Assembly: GCA_949152475.1 (NCBI GenBank) | Contig: OX424567.1 | Coordinates: 30,653,402-30,717,401, forward strand | DNA length: 64,000 nt | Source: Terebella lapidaria | Lineage: Eukaryota; Annelida; Polychaeta; Terebellida; Terebellidae | Direction of reading: 5' to 3' | Part shown: positions 39,940-52,127 of the stretch, one piece after another | Layout of the letters: each line of letters starts with the position of its first letter | How positions within the stretch are numbered: the stretch's first letter is position 1 | The notes under the pieces: generated by a model | The model's input: only the letters and a program-made list of their open reading frames with translations | Database searches by the model: none | What the model was told of the DNA's origin: nothing | Program-made: the position numbers and the translations under genes

Positions 39940-42900
39940 TCGATGACCTTTTTTCTACTTTTTATGTAAACTTTGTCCATGCATCCAGTCTCGAAATATG
40001 AACGTGTATGATTGTTTGTGTTATTTGATAAAATTCACCATGATTTATTAAATAATTCGACGATTGCATGAAACACATAGCGAATAACACCATACTAAAA
40101 TCATTCGAAATATAATTCAAACTCGCTCAAACATATACTAAGCAGACTCGTATCCCAGCGAGATAATGGCCATGAACGGACGCCATACTCTCGGAAAGTT
40201 ACAATGGGGAGTGCCGCTCTAGCGCCAGATCAATGCCAGAACGGCAGCTTCCTGGGCGATGCTTCCTGCTCCATCCGATATGTTCACGGAAAACTTTCTG
40301 TGCTGAAAACACAAATATCGCGCCATTGAAAACTTGATAAGCGGCTTCCTCTCCACTGCTACGAATTTCTTCCCCCTTTTTCTCGAATTGAGTGCACCAT
40401 GCGTGCCCAATGCATCACCCATGATGAACGCGTCTTCCAAGAGTTCTGCGTAAGTTGAGCAATCGTAAATAAGGCACCGAGTTGGGTCGAAAACGCCCGA
40501 GTGATGGCTCTACATTGCCAAAGGGTCTTCACGTTTTACACAAGGGGTTTCCGAGATAATGAGAAAGTGGCAGACGAGTTTGACGGCCCATAGCGCGGAG
40601 GTTCTCTTCAACAAATTGGGACCAGATTTTGGCGAACTTTCAAGGGAGTTCGCATCCCGTGAAGGTCAGGGTCACCGACGTGGAACATTATTCTTCACCG
40701 AGGGAAACAAAATATTCATAATCGAGCATGACCAGTGAATGCACTCAGACCTTGTTTTTATTTGAGAAACAGTTTCCAGTTGGAAGGATGAAGTTTTGGC
40801 AACGTGATTCGATTGTATTGGTGTTTCGTAGGATGTCTGACGTTATTATATTTTTCAACGTCAATTGTTGAACGAATATTTATATTGCAAACACGTTTCA
40901 CAGTTTGTTACCCTCTGGATTAATAAATATTATCACGGCAAATGTCTAAAATAGCATAAGGTCAGAACGGTATTGAGGGAACTGATGAGCCAGAGGCGGC
41001 CAAGATGCTACACAAGTGGGAGAAGTTGATCATCATATCCAACAGGCAGTGCCGAGTCATTTCCAAACATGGACCCAATGTGTATCAGCCAGTATTACCC
41101 ACTACTTCACGTCAACAATCACTGGATGCAGTACGTGATGAGATGAGGCATGAGTATTGTTATTCCAGCAGTTGATGAATTTATGATAAATTTGTCTTAA
41201 GACCGCGACGCCATAGCAACCAAAATAGCCGATATGCGACAAAATTTCTGATGAGTTCAGGCTTTTTGATACACCTGGGTTGGTAATTTTACAGGGATCG
41301 TTGTGATACCGAGCGGGCATGTTCACCTATGCCATCTGGAAGTGCTAATTGATTATCCACTTAACCACATAATTTTTTCACGACCTTTCCTATTGAATAG
41401 TGTTGAAACGTCTTGTCATATTAGATAGACGTACTACCATGAACATTTTCACAACACTGCACCCTACCGTGATGAAATATCACGTGAGCATGTCATCATC
41501 ATAAGAAGACACATTATCATGTTTAATATAATGGTGAGCTGTCATTCATATGGCTATTTTTTATACATGGTGAGACGTGTTGTCATAATATTTTCTTCAC
41601 AGTAAGACGTCTTATCGAAATGTTTTCCAGGCTGACGTTCAAACGTGAGGTTTTCGTTTAATGTCTCACTGTAAAACGTCTTGTCGCCGTGAAAAATGTC
41701 AAAACATGACTCCTTGTCGTAATAACTTAGGCGATTTTCATGACATAACATTTAACAAGACAAGATTAAGTTGACAAAACAGATCGTGAAACATAACATG
41801 GGCAAGTGTACGATCAAATAACATGTCCTGACACAAAACCTATTGGTTTATCAGACGAATTAATAAATATTTAATGACTTTGTCATCATTCCAATTGGTT
41901 GAACGCAAAAACAGATGTAACTGAATGTGTGTACACATCAAATGGTTCTGTGTAAAGCAGATATTGAACAACTTCAGTATAATAGGTATACTTGGATCCA
42001 CTGTGAATAAAATTCAAAATTCCTATGATTTTCAGACATTCAAACAGTCATCAATAAAGGATTGTAAATTCGAAAATAAAAATTTGAGGTCAAATATAGA
42101 CATACAACGTAGAACAATAATGTGGAATTATGGGTAAGTTATCAAAAAAAAAATCTGAAATATTGTACATTTTTTACGAATTTCACTAAAATCAATTCAA
42201 GAAAAAAAAATTTCTGCAATTTTGTTTATGGTGTGCATGTTTGAAGAAGACGACACTTTCATATCGTTTGGGTGCATGGATGTATTGTGTTGGAAACGAA
42301 CTTTACACATAAATATTGTTTACTTTTTGATTACTTGTTGATTGAACTATTATTCAAACTATTTTAGCTATCGTTTTTCTATCGTTGATTGAACTATTAT
42401 TCAAACATATTTTAGCTATCGTTTTTCTTACCACAACTGTTTTGTGATATAACGTTGAGAATTACAATCTGTTCAGGTATTTTTTCATATACAATACATC
42501 TCCCCATGTAATGATAGCATGCAACTGAAATAGCTGTGGACGAGCGTTATGCCTGATCTCTTACCTGTCATAACGCGTTCATCAATTTCAAAACTTGCGG
42601 TTTCTATGGCCTCTATATTTCCTAATCTGTGAGCATGTAAAGTTGGTCATAATGTGGGCGAAGTAGCACCAACATTTGTGTACATACGCCTTAGACTAGA
42701 TATCACTCTGCACATATAACCAAATGACTGTTTGGTCTAGGTGAACGTACCACTTCGATTTGTAACAATTTGTTTTACCTATATTAGCTATGCAATAGGG
42801 AAACATTGGCCTTTTTCAGTTTTTTCTGTTATTTTGCTATTATACTACACACAAAAACAAACAACAAGCACATCTGAGTATTTAAAAAATTGGAGTAAAT

Positions 42901-43795
42901 GGGCCAAAACAGATCCTGGTTGGCCAGATTAGGGCAGAAGAACCTGATAGGTATTGATCTTGATGCATAATGTGGTTAGTGATTAGCACATAATTATACG
43001 AATGATAATCAGGCTCAAGTTTTATGTAGAGAGAAGACTCCTCATGCACCACCTTTTTCCTTCGCTATTTTGAGGGCAGTTCTGAATAGATGAACACTAT
43101 TTTTTAACACTTTTTTTTCAAAAATCCGATCAAAATCGTTTCTAATCGGTGCAAGTTGAAGAAATATGGGATTAATTACCAGCCACCTTATTTTGAGTTA
43201 GCTTGCATTGATTACTCCGGTCTGCACTGTACTGTGACAGGTATAGAAAGACTAGAACACTGCCCGAGCGACGAAGGGCGTTACAGGCACTGCAGTGGCA
43301 ATGAACTCCTTAAAGAGGGCGTTGTCCATTCTATAAAATGAATCTAATTAACCGTATTAATCCCCGATGTGTAGTCATACAATAGAGAATGATTACACGT
43401 ACGGAGATTGAACTGTGTGTAAGTCATCTTAAGATACGGATAGGAAGACAAAGAAGGCGCGAATGACATTGAGAGGGTCGAATCCATTGAATATTTGTAT
43501 GAATGTGTTTAGATCTCTGAATACAATAGGGTATTCAAAAAGCTTGTTTTCTAGATATACTGTACCAACAGCAATGAACGGTATGGCCGTTTCATTAGGG
43601 ATACAGGTTCTGGAATTTTTGTTGTCGTGAAATACACATTGAACCAATACCCAAGTACATAGTATTCCGGGAGAACAATATTTCTATATCAAAGTCTAGA
43701 GTCATGCAAAATCGATACAATTGTCGCACATGGAAATACAGAGCAAAAAATCAGGTGTTCCGTAAAGGTGAGCATTTCCTGCAGCACATGTAGCA
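39940..43795. other. Largely unassigned DNA
   Basis: 40100-40700 is GC-richer and carries a minus-strand 73-codon open frame (40219-40440) and a plus-strand donor-like TCTGC then GTAAGT at 40449. It might be the start of a gene, but no domain is recognisable. 41398-41760 has degenerate inverted phrases (ACGTCTTGTC / GACAAGACG). 43156-43341 is a 61-codon frame with five cysteines, also unrecognised. Confidence 0.3.
42335..42428. repeat. 47-bp tandem duplication
   Basis: TTGATTGAACTATTATTCAA ..TTTTAGCTATCGTTTTTCT occurs twice head to tail. Confidence 0.9.
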
Positions 43796-43799
43796 CGTG

Positions 43800-46295
43800 T
43801 CGTGAATTTAAGATAATAACTTAATATGTAAACATGTCTTGGTGCTAACTTCACAGGGAGGAACCGTTTGTCTGATTCTCTGTGCATTATTCTGATTCTA
43901 TGGGCGAAAAGTCTGGTTCTATTTGCAAATTGTCTGATTCTATGGGCAAACAAGCAAGTAAGTGGCGGGGTACCAGTAAGACAGGCTTTATCAAAGGCTA
44001 TCTTCCAAACACAATATGATGGCATATGTTCTATTTAATCCGTAAATCATTGCAGAAGATGGATAACGTTCAGTTTCTCATGTGGTTTGCGCTGTTGTTC
44101 ATATATGTGTCGCACAAAAGGGGTAAGGCAAGGTAGGGGGAGCAGTTGGCCATCATAAATCACCAAATACAGAGCGTTCCGAGTTACCTACCTGGATATT
44201 GCGAAAACAATTATTTATATTAGAGATTTCTGTGAACTCTGCTGATACAACATGATATTTTCACTAACGCAAATTATCCTGATGGCATAATATTGAATTG
44301 TTCATTCTTTACAACGAATATCTCATTGTCACACAATGCTCTCCAAAAGTATATTTCTAGTTTACCAAGACCTGCAAAAAACAACATGGATTGTGTAATG
44401 TTCCTAATTCATCTGTCTACACAATTATTTTCCCTACATTGCACGCAATGTTTCCAAATATAGGGTTGTAAGTTTGTAAACACTACATTAAAATGGAAAG
44501 GTTTTGAAAGAGAAGCCCCACAGAACATGTTCATAATGACTCATATTTTCCTGATGACATTTACACAGCACGCAAAACAGCAATTACTCATGAAATATGA
44601 TGTATAAATTCTGCATTAAACATTTGAGATGTCTAGCATGTCATGAGTATTATATTGGTTGTGTATTTGGATATCGATTTTCCCAAGATGAGGAACATAA
44701 CGTTTTCACCATGTGCCGGTTTCAAGTTGCGGTAATTGTAACCCAACATTTGAATCGGTACAATACGGAAGCGTATTAGGGCCACATAAGTATTTTTTTA
44801 ATTCAATTTGTCAACTTATTCTCGCGATAACTCAAGTTATTGTATCGATAAATCGACTTAGTATCGCGGTAAGTTGAGAGGAATTTATATTTTCACTCGG
44901 TGTCATGATTTGTCAAAACAGTCAGATTGTCACACTTTCATCATGAATTCATTATCACACCTATCAAATATCCGCAGAATGTGAATGTCATTTTAGTGGC
45001 ATGATTGGCGCTGATGGCGAGTGAGCACTGGAAGGAGACACATACCTCTTTAATCCATATATGGGTAATTGAAATAGAACGCAAGTGATCTCCTGGTTTC
45101 ACCACCAGCAATGGGATTGCTCGTTTTGTGAGCCTTGTGAACTAGTCAGTGCAAGCTTTATGGCAGTATGCGAGTTGATTGATTTATGGCAGTCAATCAA
45201 GAGTCATAAAAATGTTGAGAGGAACATGTCTTACCAACGTTCGGGACAAAATACCGATTTCATCACTCAATACTGAATTATATACCTATTAGCATTCATT
45301 TTCGCAAATGGTATTCACTGTCATATTTCAAGCTCAAAATCTTAATCCAATCCCACATCTGCCACCAGGTAGTTAACGAGATTAACTACCTATAATTGAA
45401 TCCATGTGCATGGACGCGAGTAAGCTAATGAGTATTTTATTGATGGAACGTAAGACAGGATAAATATTAATGCATATAAATATGGTTCCATACATCAAAA
45501 ACATACTGCAACCGAGGAGTCACATCACAAAAAATCATATGTATAACTCCACAGTCAAACTTCGGACATAATTCATGCCACTGTCTTATGAACCGGTTCA
45601 GAAATTTTGCATTACATGGTTGCGGAGACATGCAAAGTAATCTTCTTGTGATTTTTAAGATATTGAATTATTAAATCGGATTACGTCGGTGTACCCTTAT
45701 ATAAGTGTTGACCTGTTTCAGTATTGACCTGTGTTGTAACGGAGTTTATGTCGATTTAATTTTTAATTATCTTCCGATCTTGTAGCATGTGTAGTGTGTT
45801 TAATGGCTGACAATGGGGTGAAGGTACGGATTCTACACATTTGTCAATGCGTCATGAAACAGCTGTTACGCTGGCACCGCTCTGTCATATATTACCTGCA
45901 TCATGTTCCCATGTCAGGCTCGTTTGATCGTTTGTTTTTATCTTCTTCCCTCGATCTTCATGACAGTGATGCTGCACCGGACACTCACACACTCTTGTGT
46001 TCGTTGACACTGCGGGAGTGCAGAGACATGCTCCACGAAGTACGGAAATTAGTCACATGATCTGCTGCGTATATCATTGAAAAGTTCTTAGGTTTTCAGT
46101 TAGCGATACAAAACACCAGAATAAGCATGATAGTCTGATGATAATCGCACGACACTGTTTGTCTGGGGTCTTCATGAAATGTGTCTCATCTATTGAAACT
46201 ACATCAAGACAAATAAAGTATCACGTACGCATGTGAAGCAATGGTGAGTTAAAAATGATCCAGTATTTTCTCTGTATCTGTTATGGTTTGCCTCA
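43800..46295 (+). repeat. Duplicated segment X, copy 1
   Basis: Matches 53906-56460 with high identity from GTGAATTTAAGATAATA to GTATCTGTTATGGTTT. Together with segment Y (52128-53905) it forms one unit of a tandem duplication. This copy is cut from its Y by two transposons. Confidence 0.85.
45786..46060 (+). CDS. Possible terminal exon, copy 1
   Basis: After an acceptor-like TTCCGATCTTGTAG the frame is open from CVVCLMADNGVKVRI through VMKQLLRWHRSVIYY to SLDLHDSDAAPDTHTLLCSL and LRECRDMLHEVRKLVT, then TGA. The second copy at 55960-56225 keeps the acceptor and frame and differs by a 9-base in-frame deletion and a few substitutions. Frame conservation is suggestive, but the surrounding non-coding DNA is also conserved. 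No domain is recognised. Confidence 0.38.
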
Positions 46296-49082
46296 TAGTC
46301 AGGCAGCCAAAGCCGATTTTTTGGCCTCACCTTGCACCGACCGATATATTAATTTTCTCAGTGGATTTTATTACCACAGGACATCTTCATTGATTACCAA
46401 CGGGATATCACGCGGATATCCTTGAGCAATTTGAGAAATCCAAGATGGCCGCCAAGATGGGTGCCGACCAAATAACACTGCCTACAAAATACAACTTTTT
46501 AAATATTTGTCCTAGAAACTATTGTAATACCACTTTTTCTACTGATTTTCGGATGACCAAACCATTTATGAGGTTATTTTTTCAATTTGAGGTTAAGTTC
46601 AAGTTGATATCCAAGATGGCCGCCGAGTTGCCTATAAAATACAATTTTTCAATTATATTCCTAGAATCAATTGTAGTACCACTTTTTCACGTGACTTTAG
46701 GACGACCAATCCATTTTTGAAGTTAATTTTTCAATTGGAGGTCAAGAACAATGTGATATCCAAGCAAAGATGGCCGCCAAGGTGGCTCTCGACGGAAAAC
46801 AACTGCCTAGAAATTAAAACTTTTCAATTATTGGTCCTAGAATCAATTGTAGTACCACTTTTTCAGCTCACTTCAGGATGACCAATCCATTTGTGAGGTT
46901 AATTTTTCAAATTGAAGTCAATAACAAAATGATATATGTCATGTTCTAATTTATTCAACATGATAATACCATAGTCTAACAGTTGTAGTTGCATCGATGC
47001 ACATAGGAAAATGGTAATTTGTACTAATTTGACTCAGATAAATTCGCCTGATGAGATTTGATTGATGGACAGTGTTCATATCATCACATATAGCCCACGT
47101 TATAGTTTCAATTGATCTGGTAATCAAATATTGTCCACATCCACTTTGGATGTGTTTTTTTCAGACGTCCTAGGAACAAAAACAGGACCACCTCTTGATT
47201 GGACACATCAATGCTTCTATTGCCACGAATCATGCAATGTTCACCAAGATTCAAAGAACCTGAGTCGATGGGTTCCAGCCTTTCTCGTGAAGGAAACAGA
47301 ACAGAAGAGATGTGGTACCCAGACAACAGATGCAGTAGAGGAGAGAATAAGAGACAAATGTTTTGAAAGAGCAGATCAGTGGGCAGGGGATGTGCTCGAA
47401 CGCTTAACTGATCTTACTTTCGGAGCGGCTGACCTTCACACTGCTAATGCGCGTTACCATAAAGAATGCTATTCACGATTTTTCAGCGGCCGGTCTCGTC
47501 CTGGTGAAAGCAAGAATTCATCAACAGACTTCACACATAATGCGTTAATGTTACTTGTCAACGAGATGCAATGTCAACGAACCCAAAAATGGGACTCTGT
47601 ACAATTGATGGAGCGGTATGTGGAACTCGGTGGAAAGCCAGTCAGGCGATCTAAACTAATAACTTCACTTTCTGATGAGATGAAGGATCTTGTTGTACTC
47701 TCAGCACCTGGCTACCGATCTGTAGTATTCTTCAGTGACAATACGGTTGCTGCACACAGGATGATCAAGGATGATGATGAGAATGACAATCTGGAGGTAG
47801 CACTGAATGTGGTTGGGAAGCGCATTAGGAAGGAATGCATGAAGCCAGTCTCGGACCTACAGTACCAACATCTCTAGAGAGACTGCAAAAGAGTCGGCAT
47901 CTGACACCCTTATGCAATTACTCAGTAAAGTGTGCCTTGGAGACCAAGGCCTTCCATCTCTCCTCATTGGGAACATCATTACCAGTGCCATCAAGAAAAA
48001 TCATACCCCTTTACAAATTGCACTTGCGGTGTACTTCCACAAAAAGAAAACCATCATGCACATGCATGATTATCTCGTATGTTGCTCATATGACGAGTTG
48101 CTGCGCTTTAAGCGGTCTTCTGCAGTGGAGAAATATGCCTAGATCTGTGATATTTTGATACCAGTGGTATTTCCACCAACATATCTTATACAGCTTTTTG
48201 AATAAATGACTAACATGCATTCGGTTATTGTTCTTTTAATTATATGCCCAGCAATGTCACAATTTAAGGCGAATCAAGTTCACTGTATCCCAAAAATTTC
48301 CTGTTCATTATCAATGCTAATTGACTCTAAACAAGGCTTTTTTTCATTCTTGGTCTCAAAGTATGATATCTATCATACCTCATCAGGCACAGTTATCTGA
48401 GTCAGCATGTACAAGTTACCATTTTCCCATGTGCTATCATGGAACTACAACTACTCTACATGTTGAATAAATTAGAACATGGTATATCACCTTGTTCTTG
48501 ACCTCAAATTGAAAAATTTACCTCACGAATGGATTACTCACCCTAAAATCAGCTGGAAATGTGGTATTACAATTGAATCTAGGCCCATTATATAATAAGT
48601 TGTATTTTCTAGGCAGCGATCATCGGCTGGCGGCCATTTTGGCGGCCATCTTGGATTCCACGAATTGCTCAAGGTAATTTGCTTTTTATTAGGCTGATAT
48701 CCAATGTAAAGTTCACAAAGTCAAAGAAAAAAAGACAAAGAAAAACAATATATCAGACATTGCAGGGTAAAAATATCTGACTGGTTTTCAATCAGCGGCC
48801 ATCTTGGCAGCCATCTTGGATATCACCCTGTTCCTGACCTCAAAATGAAAATTTAACCTCACAAATGGAATGGTCATCCTAAAATCAGCTGGAAAATCAG
48901 CTCTTATAAATTCAATTCAGCTGGCAGCCATCTTGGCGGCCATCTTGGATTTCTCAAAATGCTCAAGGATATCAGCTTGATATCCGGCTGATAATCAATG
49001 TAGAGATTGCAAAGGTATAGAATCCAGTGAGAAAAATTATATATCAGTAGGTGCAGGGTTAAGCTATCTGGCTGCCTGACTA
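46296..49082. mobile_element. TIR element splitting duplication copy 1 (2.8 kb)
   Basis: The termini TAGTCAGGCAGCC and the inverse are flanked by TCA (46293-46295, 49083-49085). The inverted termini stay similar for about 180 bp (..GATATCCTTGAGCA, AATCCAAGATGGCCGCCAAG). Subterminal ~160-bp units with CCAAGATGGCCGCC repeat inward on the left (46440, 46613, 46765) and in inverse on the right (48640, 48800, 48930). The empty site survives at 56450-56470. It carries the zinc-ribbon-like pseudogene 47165-48142. The superfamily is unassigned; a 3-bp duplication is the best fit. Confidence 0.85.
47165..48142 (+). pseudogene. Transposon-associated Cys/His protein, frameshifted
   Basis: Open from an acceptor-like GTGTTTTTTTCAG at 47152-47164. 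The first part (to 47877) has CFYCHESC, then LTFGAADLHTANARYHKECY with an H-x3-C pair, then a helical region. At about 47840-47870 the frame shifts by one base and continues as TAKESASDTLMQLLSKVC.., LIGNIITSAI.., TPLQIALAVYF.., CSYDELLRFKRSSAVEKYA to TAG at 48142. Both parts resemble one family of uncharacterised proteins repeatedly found with invertebrate and fish transposons (recalled, not searched). It is truncated, with no visible catalytic domain, and is probably captured or residual cargo of the element. Confidence 0.65.
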
Positions 49083-49892
49083 TCACCTCACGCTGGGAAA
49101 GGCGATCTCCAGAATCTGAGGTTGAACGCCGGAATTGGAGATTGAGCGTCCGATTCTGAGGAAATGGCGCAAAAAAAGCAAACCATTGTGAGTAGCTCCT
49201 ATGATTTTGGGTGAATACTGTATTTTATAACGATGATTGGCAAAAAAAAGTGTGTCCATAGAGCATGCGAACATATATGGCTTTCATGAATAAGCAAGAT
49301 TGGTGTGAGAATGCACAGGCCACTGAGGCCAGGCAGTAAACTGGGACACAAAATAGCGAGTCAATATCCGTATGCGAACGAAGTGCGATGTTGCAACCAA
49401 ATTTGACATTTCGAAGGGATATGTGGCAAAACACACATGTTTCACGCACAGAAATAGTTACTAGTTAACCTATTACTACAACAGACACATCAGTATGTAC
49501 ACATCATCTGATAAAACACGATTTATGAGCACATTTCGATTTGACAACTGCACTTCCACATGTATTGAGGACGGCAACTCCATGATTTCCAATAATGAGG
49601 TAGAATTGGGTGGACCTGAAAGAGCAATGTGTTTGCTAGTTTGTAAACAGTTGAAAAAAATGTTGAATTTAGGTTTGCTTCCGCAACAGTTTGATAGATC
49701 TAAGGACCTACTCTGGTATCATTTGGTTGAACGCATGTGTTTATTCAGAATTTACTGCGCATATCATGGACACTATTACCTAAATTATGCCATCATCATT
49801 TTGCTGCTTGTATTGATAGTGTGAGACAAATATGTTCAACAATAAAATCATATCTGCCTACTAGTATACTTTTCTCTGGTTGACACCTGCAA

Positions 49893-49909
49893 CCCCCCCC
49901 CCCCCCCCC
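49893..49909. repeat. Poly-C tract (17)
   Basis: Expanded relative to the shorter C run at about 11417-11424 in the other family B copy. Confidence 0.9.
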
Positions 49910-50249
49910 ATGGAGGTATACTTGGATGAGGTCAGACTTGAGGATTGACAAAATACAGGGTGTATATGAATCCATCCTTATGGTCGAATTTGAGAACTAA
50001 TTGGCAGGGTTAAATACTTGATTTAGGCATGAAAACATGTAGCAGACGTGGGAAATTTATTCAGGTAAAAAAAATGTTCATGTCACACCTACATGTTCGT
50101 GCCTAAATTATTCCGGTATATTATGGAATTTGAGCTTCGCACATATATTATTATGTGCAATGAGACAGTTGCTTTGGATAAGGTATCCCAAAAATCTAAA
50201 TATATTTTCAATTTGCCATATCAGCTGTAGTTTTTCATTTATTTTTTAC

Positions 50250-51100
50250 GTGTGGCAGGTAGGTATATCATGGGTCACCGTTTGTGTAACCGGCGGTGGA
50301 TTATCAGCAATTTAACTCGGGTGGTCATTCCCGCCTCTTGTCTTTGTGTGCTTTTGGCGCGCAATTACTGCTCTTATAAATTCAAGTTGCGCACATTACC
50401 TGCGTCATTTCGTATTGGGACACTGAACAGCATAGATTTGTTGTCCGTTAGTCGGCCGAGTCCATGTCCAAGAGTCGGTAAGTTATCTTTGCTCTTTTTA
50501 TAGTATTAATATCAATTTATCCAGGTATCTATGTACAGGTTTATCTAGCTTGCATGGACAAATGCCATGTAACTTTAATTCCCAGTTCAAGCGACACTTG
50601 ATATGGATTATTCATATTACAGGATTGGTGTAAACTACTTAAGTCAGGGCGTAGCAGCTACCTTGCCTAACTCAAGGGTAATAAATTACTATTATTCTAT
50701 ACTGAGTTGTTACCTCACTATATGAAATATGTAGTGTAGTGGTACTATCATCGTAATATGTACGGTTTTCAGTTATTCTAATAACTTCTTGATAATCTAC
50801 CTACGGTGCATCGGTCATAAAGATCGGTTCATATTGATTATCTTATTGGATTCCATAGTTGATAATTTGTGTAATTAATAGTAAGTCAAATAGTCTTGAC
50901 TGAGCCTTGTTAAATCGGAATATCATACTGTATTATCCGTCTGTCTACCACTGTGATATGTATCTGAATGTACAATTGTTATCTGTTCTAGGGCATTTTC
51001 CTGACGTTTTTAATAAACACCATAAAACCCAACGGAGTGGTTCTTTCCGAGTCTCACACCCGTCACATATGGACACGGCTGCTACTTTGCAACACATGTA
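50250..51100 (+). mobile_element. Insertion in B copy 2, possible solo LTR
   Basis: Absent from B copy 1 at about 11758. It has a TATA-like CTTATAAATTC (50370), a donor-like GAGTCGGTAAGT (50470-50481), an acceptor-like TTATCTGTTCTAG (about 50990) and AATAAA near 51010 followed by a GT-rich stretch. This is promoter-to-polyA layout as in an LTR or a small transcription unit. No clean target duplication was found, so the class is tentative. Confidence 0.4.
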
Positions 51101-52127
51101 ATTCAGTGCAATGCAGTGCTCATAAATTTCAGACTCACTAATATGGTCAATTTTTGTTTTAAAATTTCAAATGAATCTGCGAATTATGACAGGATGTCAA
51201 TTACTTACTGAATATCGTGGTATGTTGTGTGTAGAAATTACCACGTACACATATCAATTGCGCATAAAATATCAATATGCATATTTCTGTTGCAAATTTC
51301 TGTTCTTTTAAAACCATTTATAGTGCTTTCAAACCTTCCGTTTGGCCCTGGAAGACACTAACCAGCTTCATTACAAAATCTAAACCTATTCAAAATGTCC
51401 TACAATGGATCTATTTCACGGTAGAATGAAGAAAATTATACACTTTTTTTTAATGGCTTCACGTATTATCTGTTTCTTGTCTGCAAAATCTAACGGATCT
51501 TGAATTTGGTTGCATGTACGAGGGATAAGACCACATGGCTGTATATTTCGTGTGCTATGAACCCCATATCACCAAAGCAGAGACGTCACCAAATCCTGAG
51601 AGCGATGTGAGCACTCGTCACTCTGTTCCGTAAATCCTGGTGTTGCCGTTTTTATGAGCCCTCATACTCGTGGAGTTGCAGCCTAGTTTAATTTCACGTT
51701 GCATACTCAATAATTTCGCCAAACATTGAAGAAAATTGGTCAGATATGAAGTCTTTTGCACCTAAACAACCATCCTGCACAATCTCAAGTGCTATATTCG
51801 GTTATTTAGTTAATTAAACTGGTTTATTCATTCGATGCGTCGTGTCGCCTAGATGCTGTTTCAGTACCTAAAACTGTGCCGCGATTTATCAGATAACTGT
51901 GTGATATACTAAGGTGTTTTTGTTGTAGCGAGGGAAAATGATCATTCGCATAACTGATGCACACTGTTATATCGATGACACGGACGATTTTACATACCTT
52001 TTGAGGGCTTTTCCCTCAATCACCTTCACAAAGTTTTGTTTCTTTTCGCGATTTCCTCTGATTCGGGCGTTCAACCTCCAATTCCGGCGTTCAACCTCAG
52101 ATTCTGGAGATCGCCTTTCCCAGCGTG

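Larger units (their letters stand above)
49089..52127. mobile_element. Family B TIR element, copy 2 (3.0 kb)
   Basis: The same CACGCTGGGAAAGGCGATCT termini as 10636-16105. The target duplication CACCT is at 49084-49088 and 52128-52132, next to the preceding TIR element and inside its flank. The pre-insertion sequence TCACCTAGAC is preserved at 56459-56468. Compared with copy 1 it lacks the 3.3-kb nested element but has an extra ~850 bp at 50250-51100. A conserved frame starting MIIRITDAHCYIDDTDDFTY lies near the right end of both copies (51938 and 15916). It has no known domain. Confidence 0.88.

Noticed and set aside
40219..40440. Minus-strand 73-codon frame as a gene
   Set aside because: Moderately protein-like with an acceptor-like CAG upstream, but no domain, start or partner exon could be supported.
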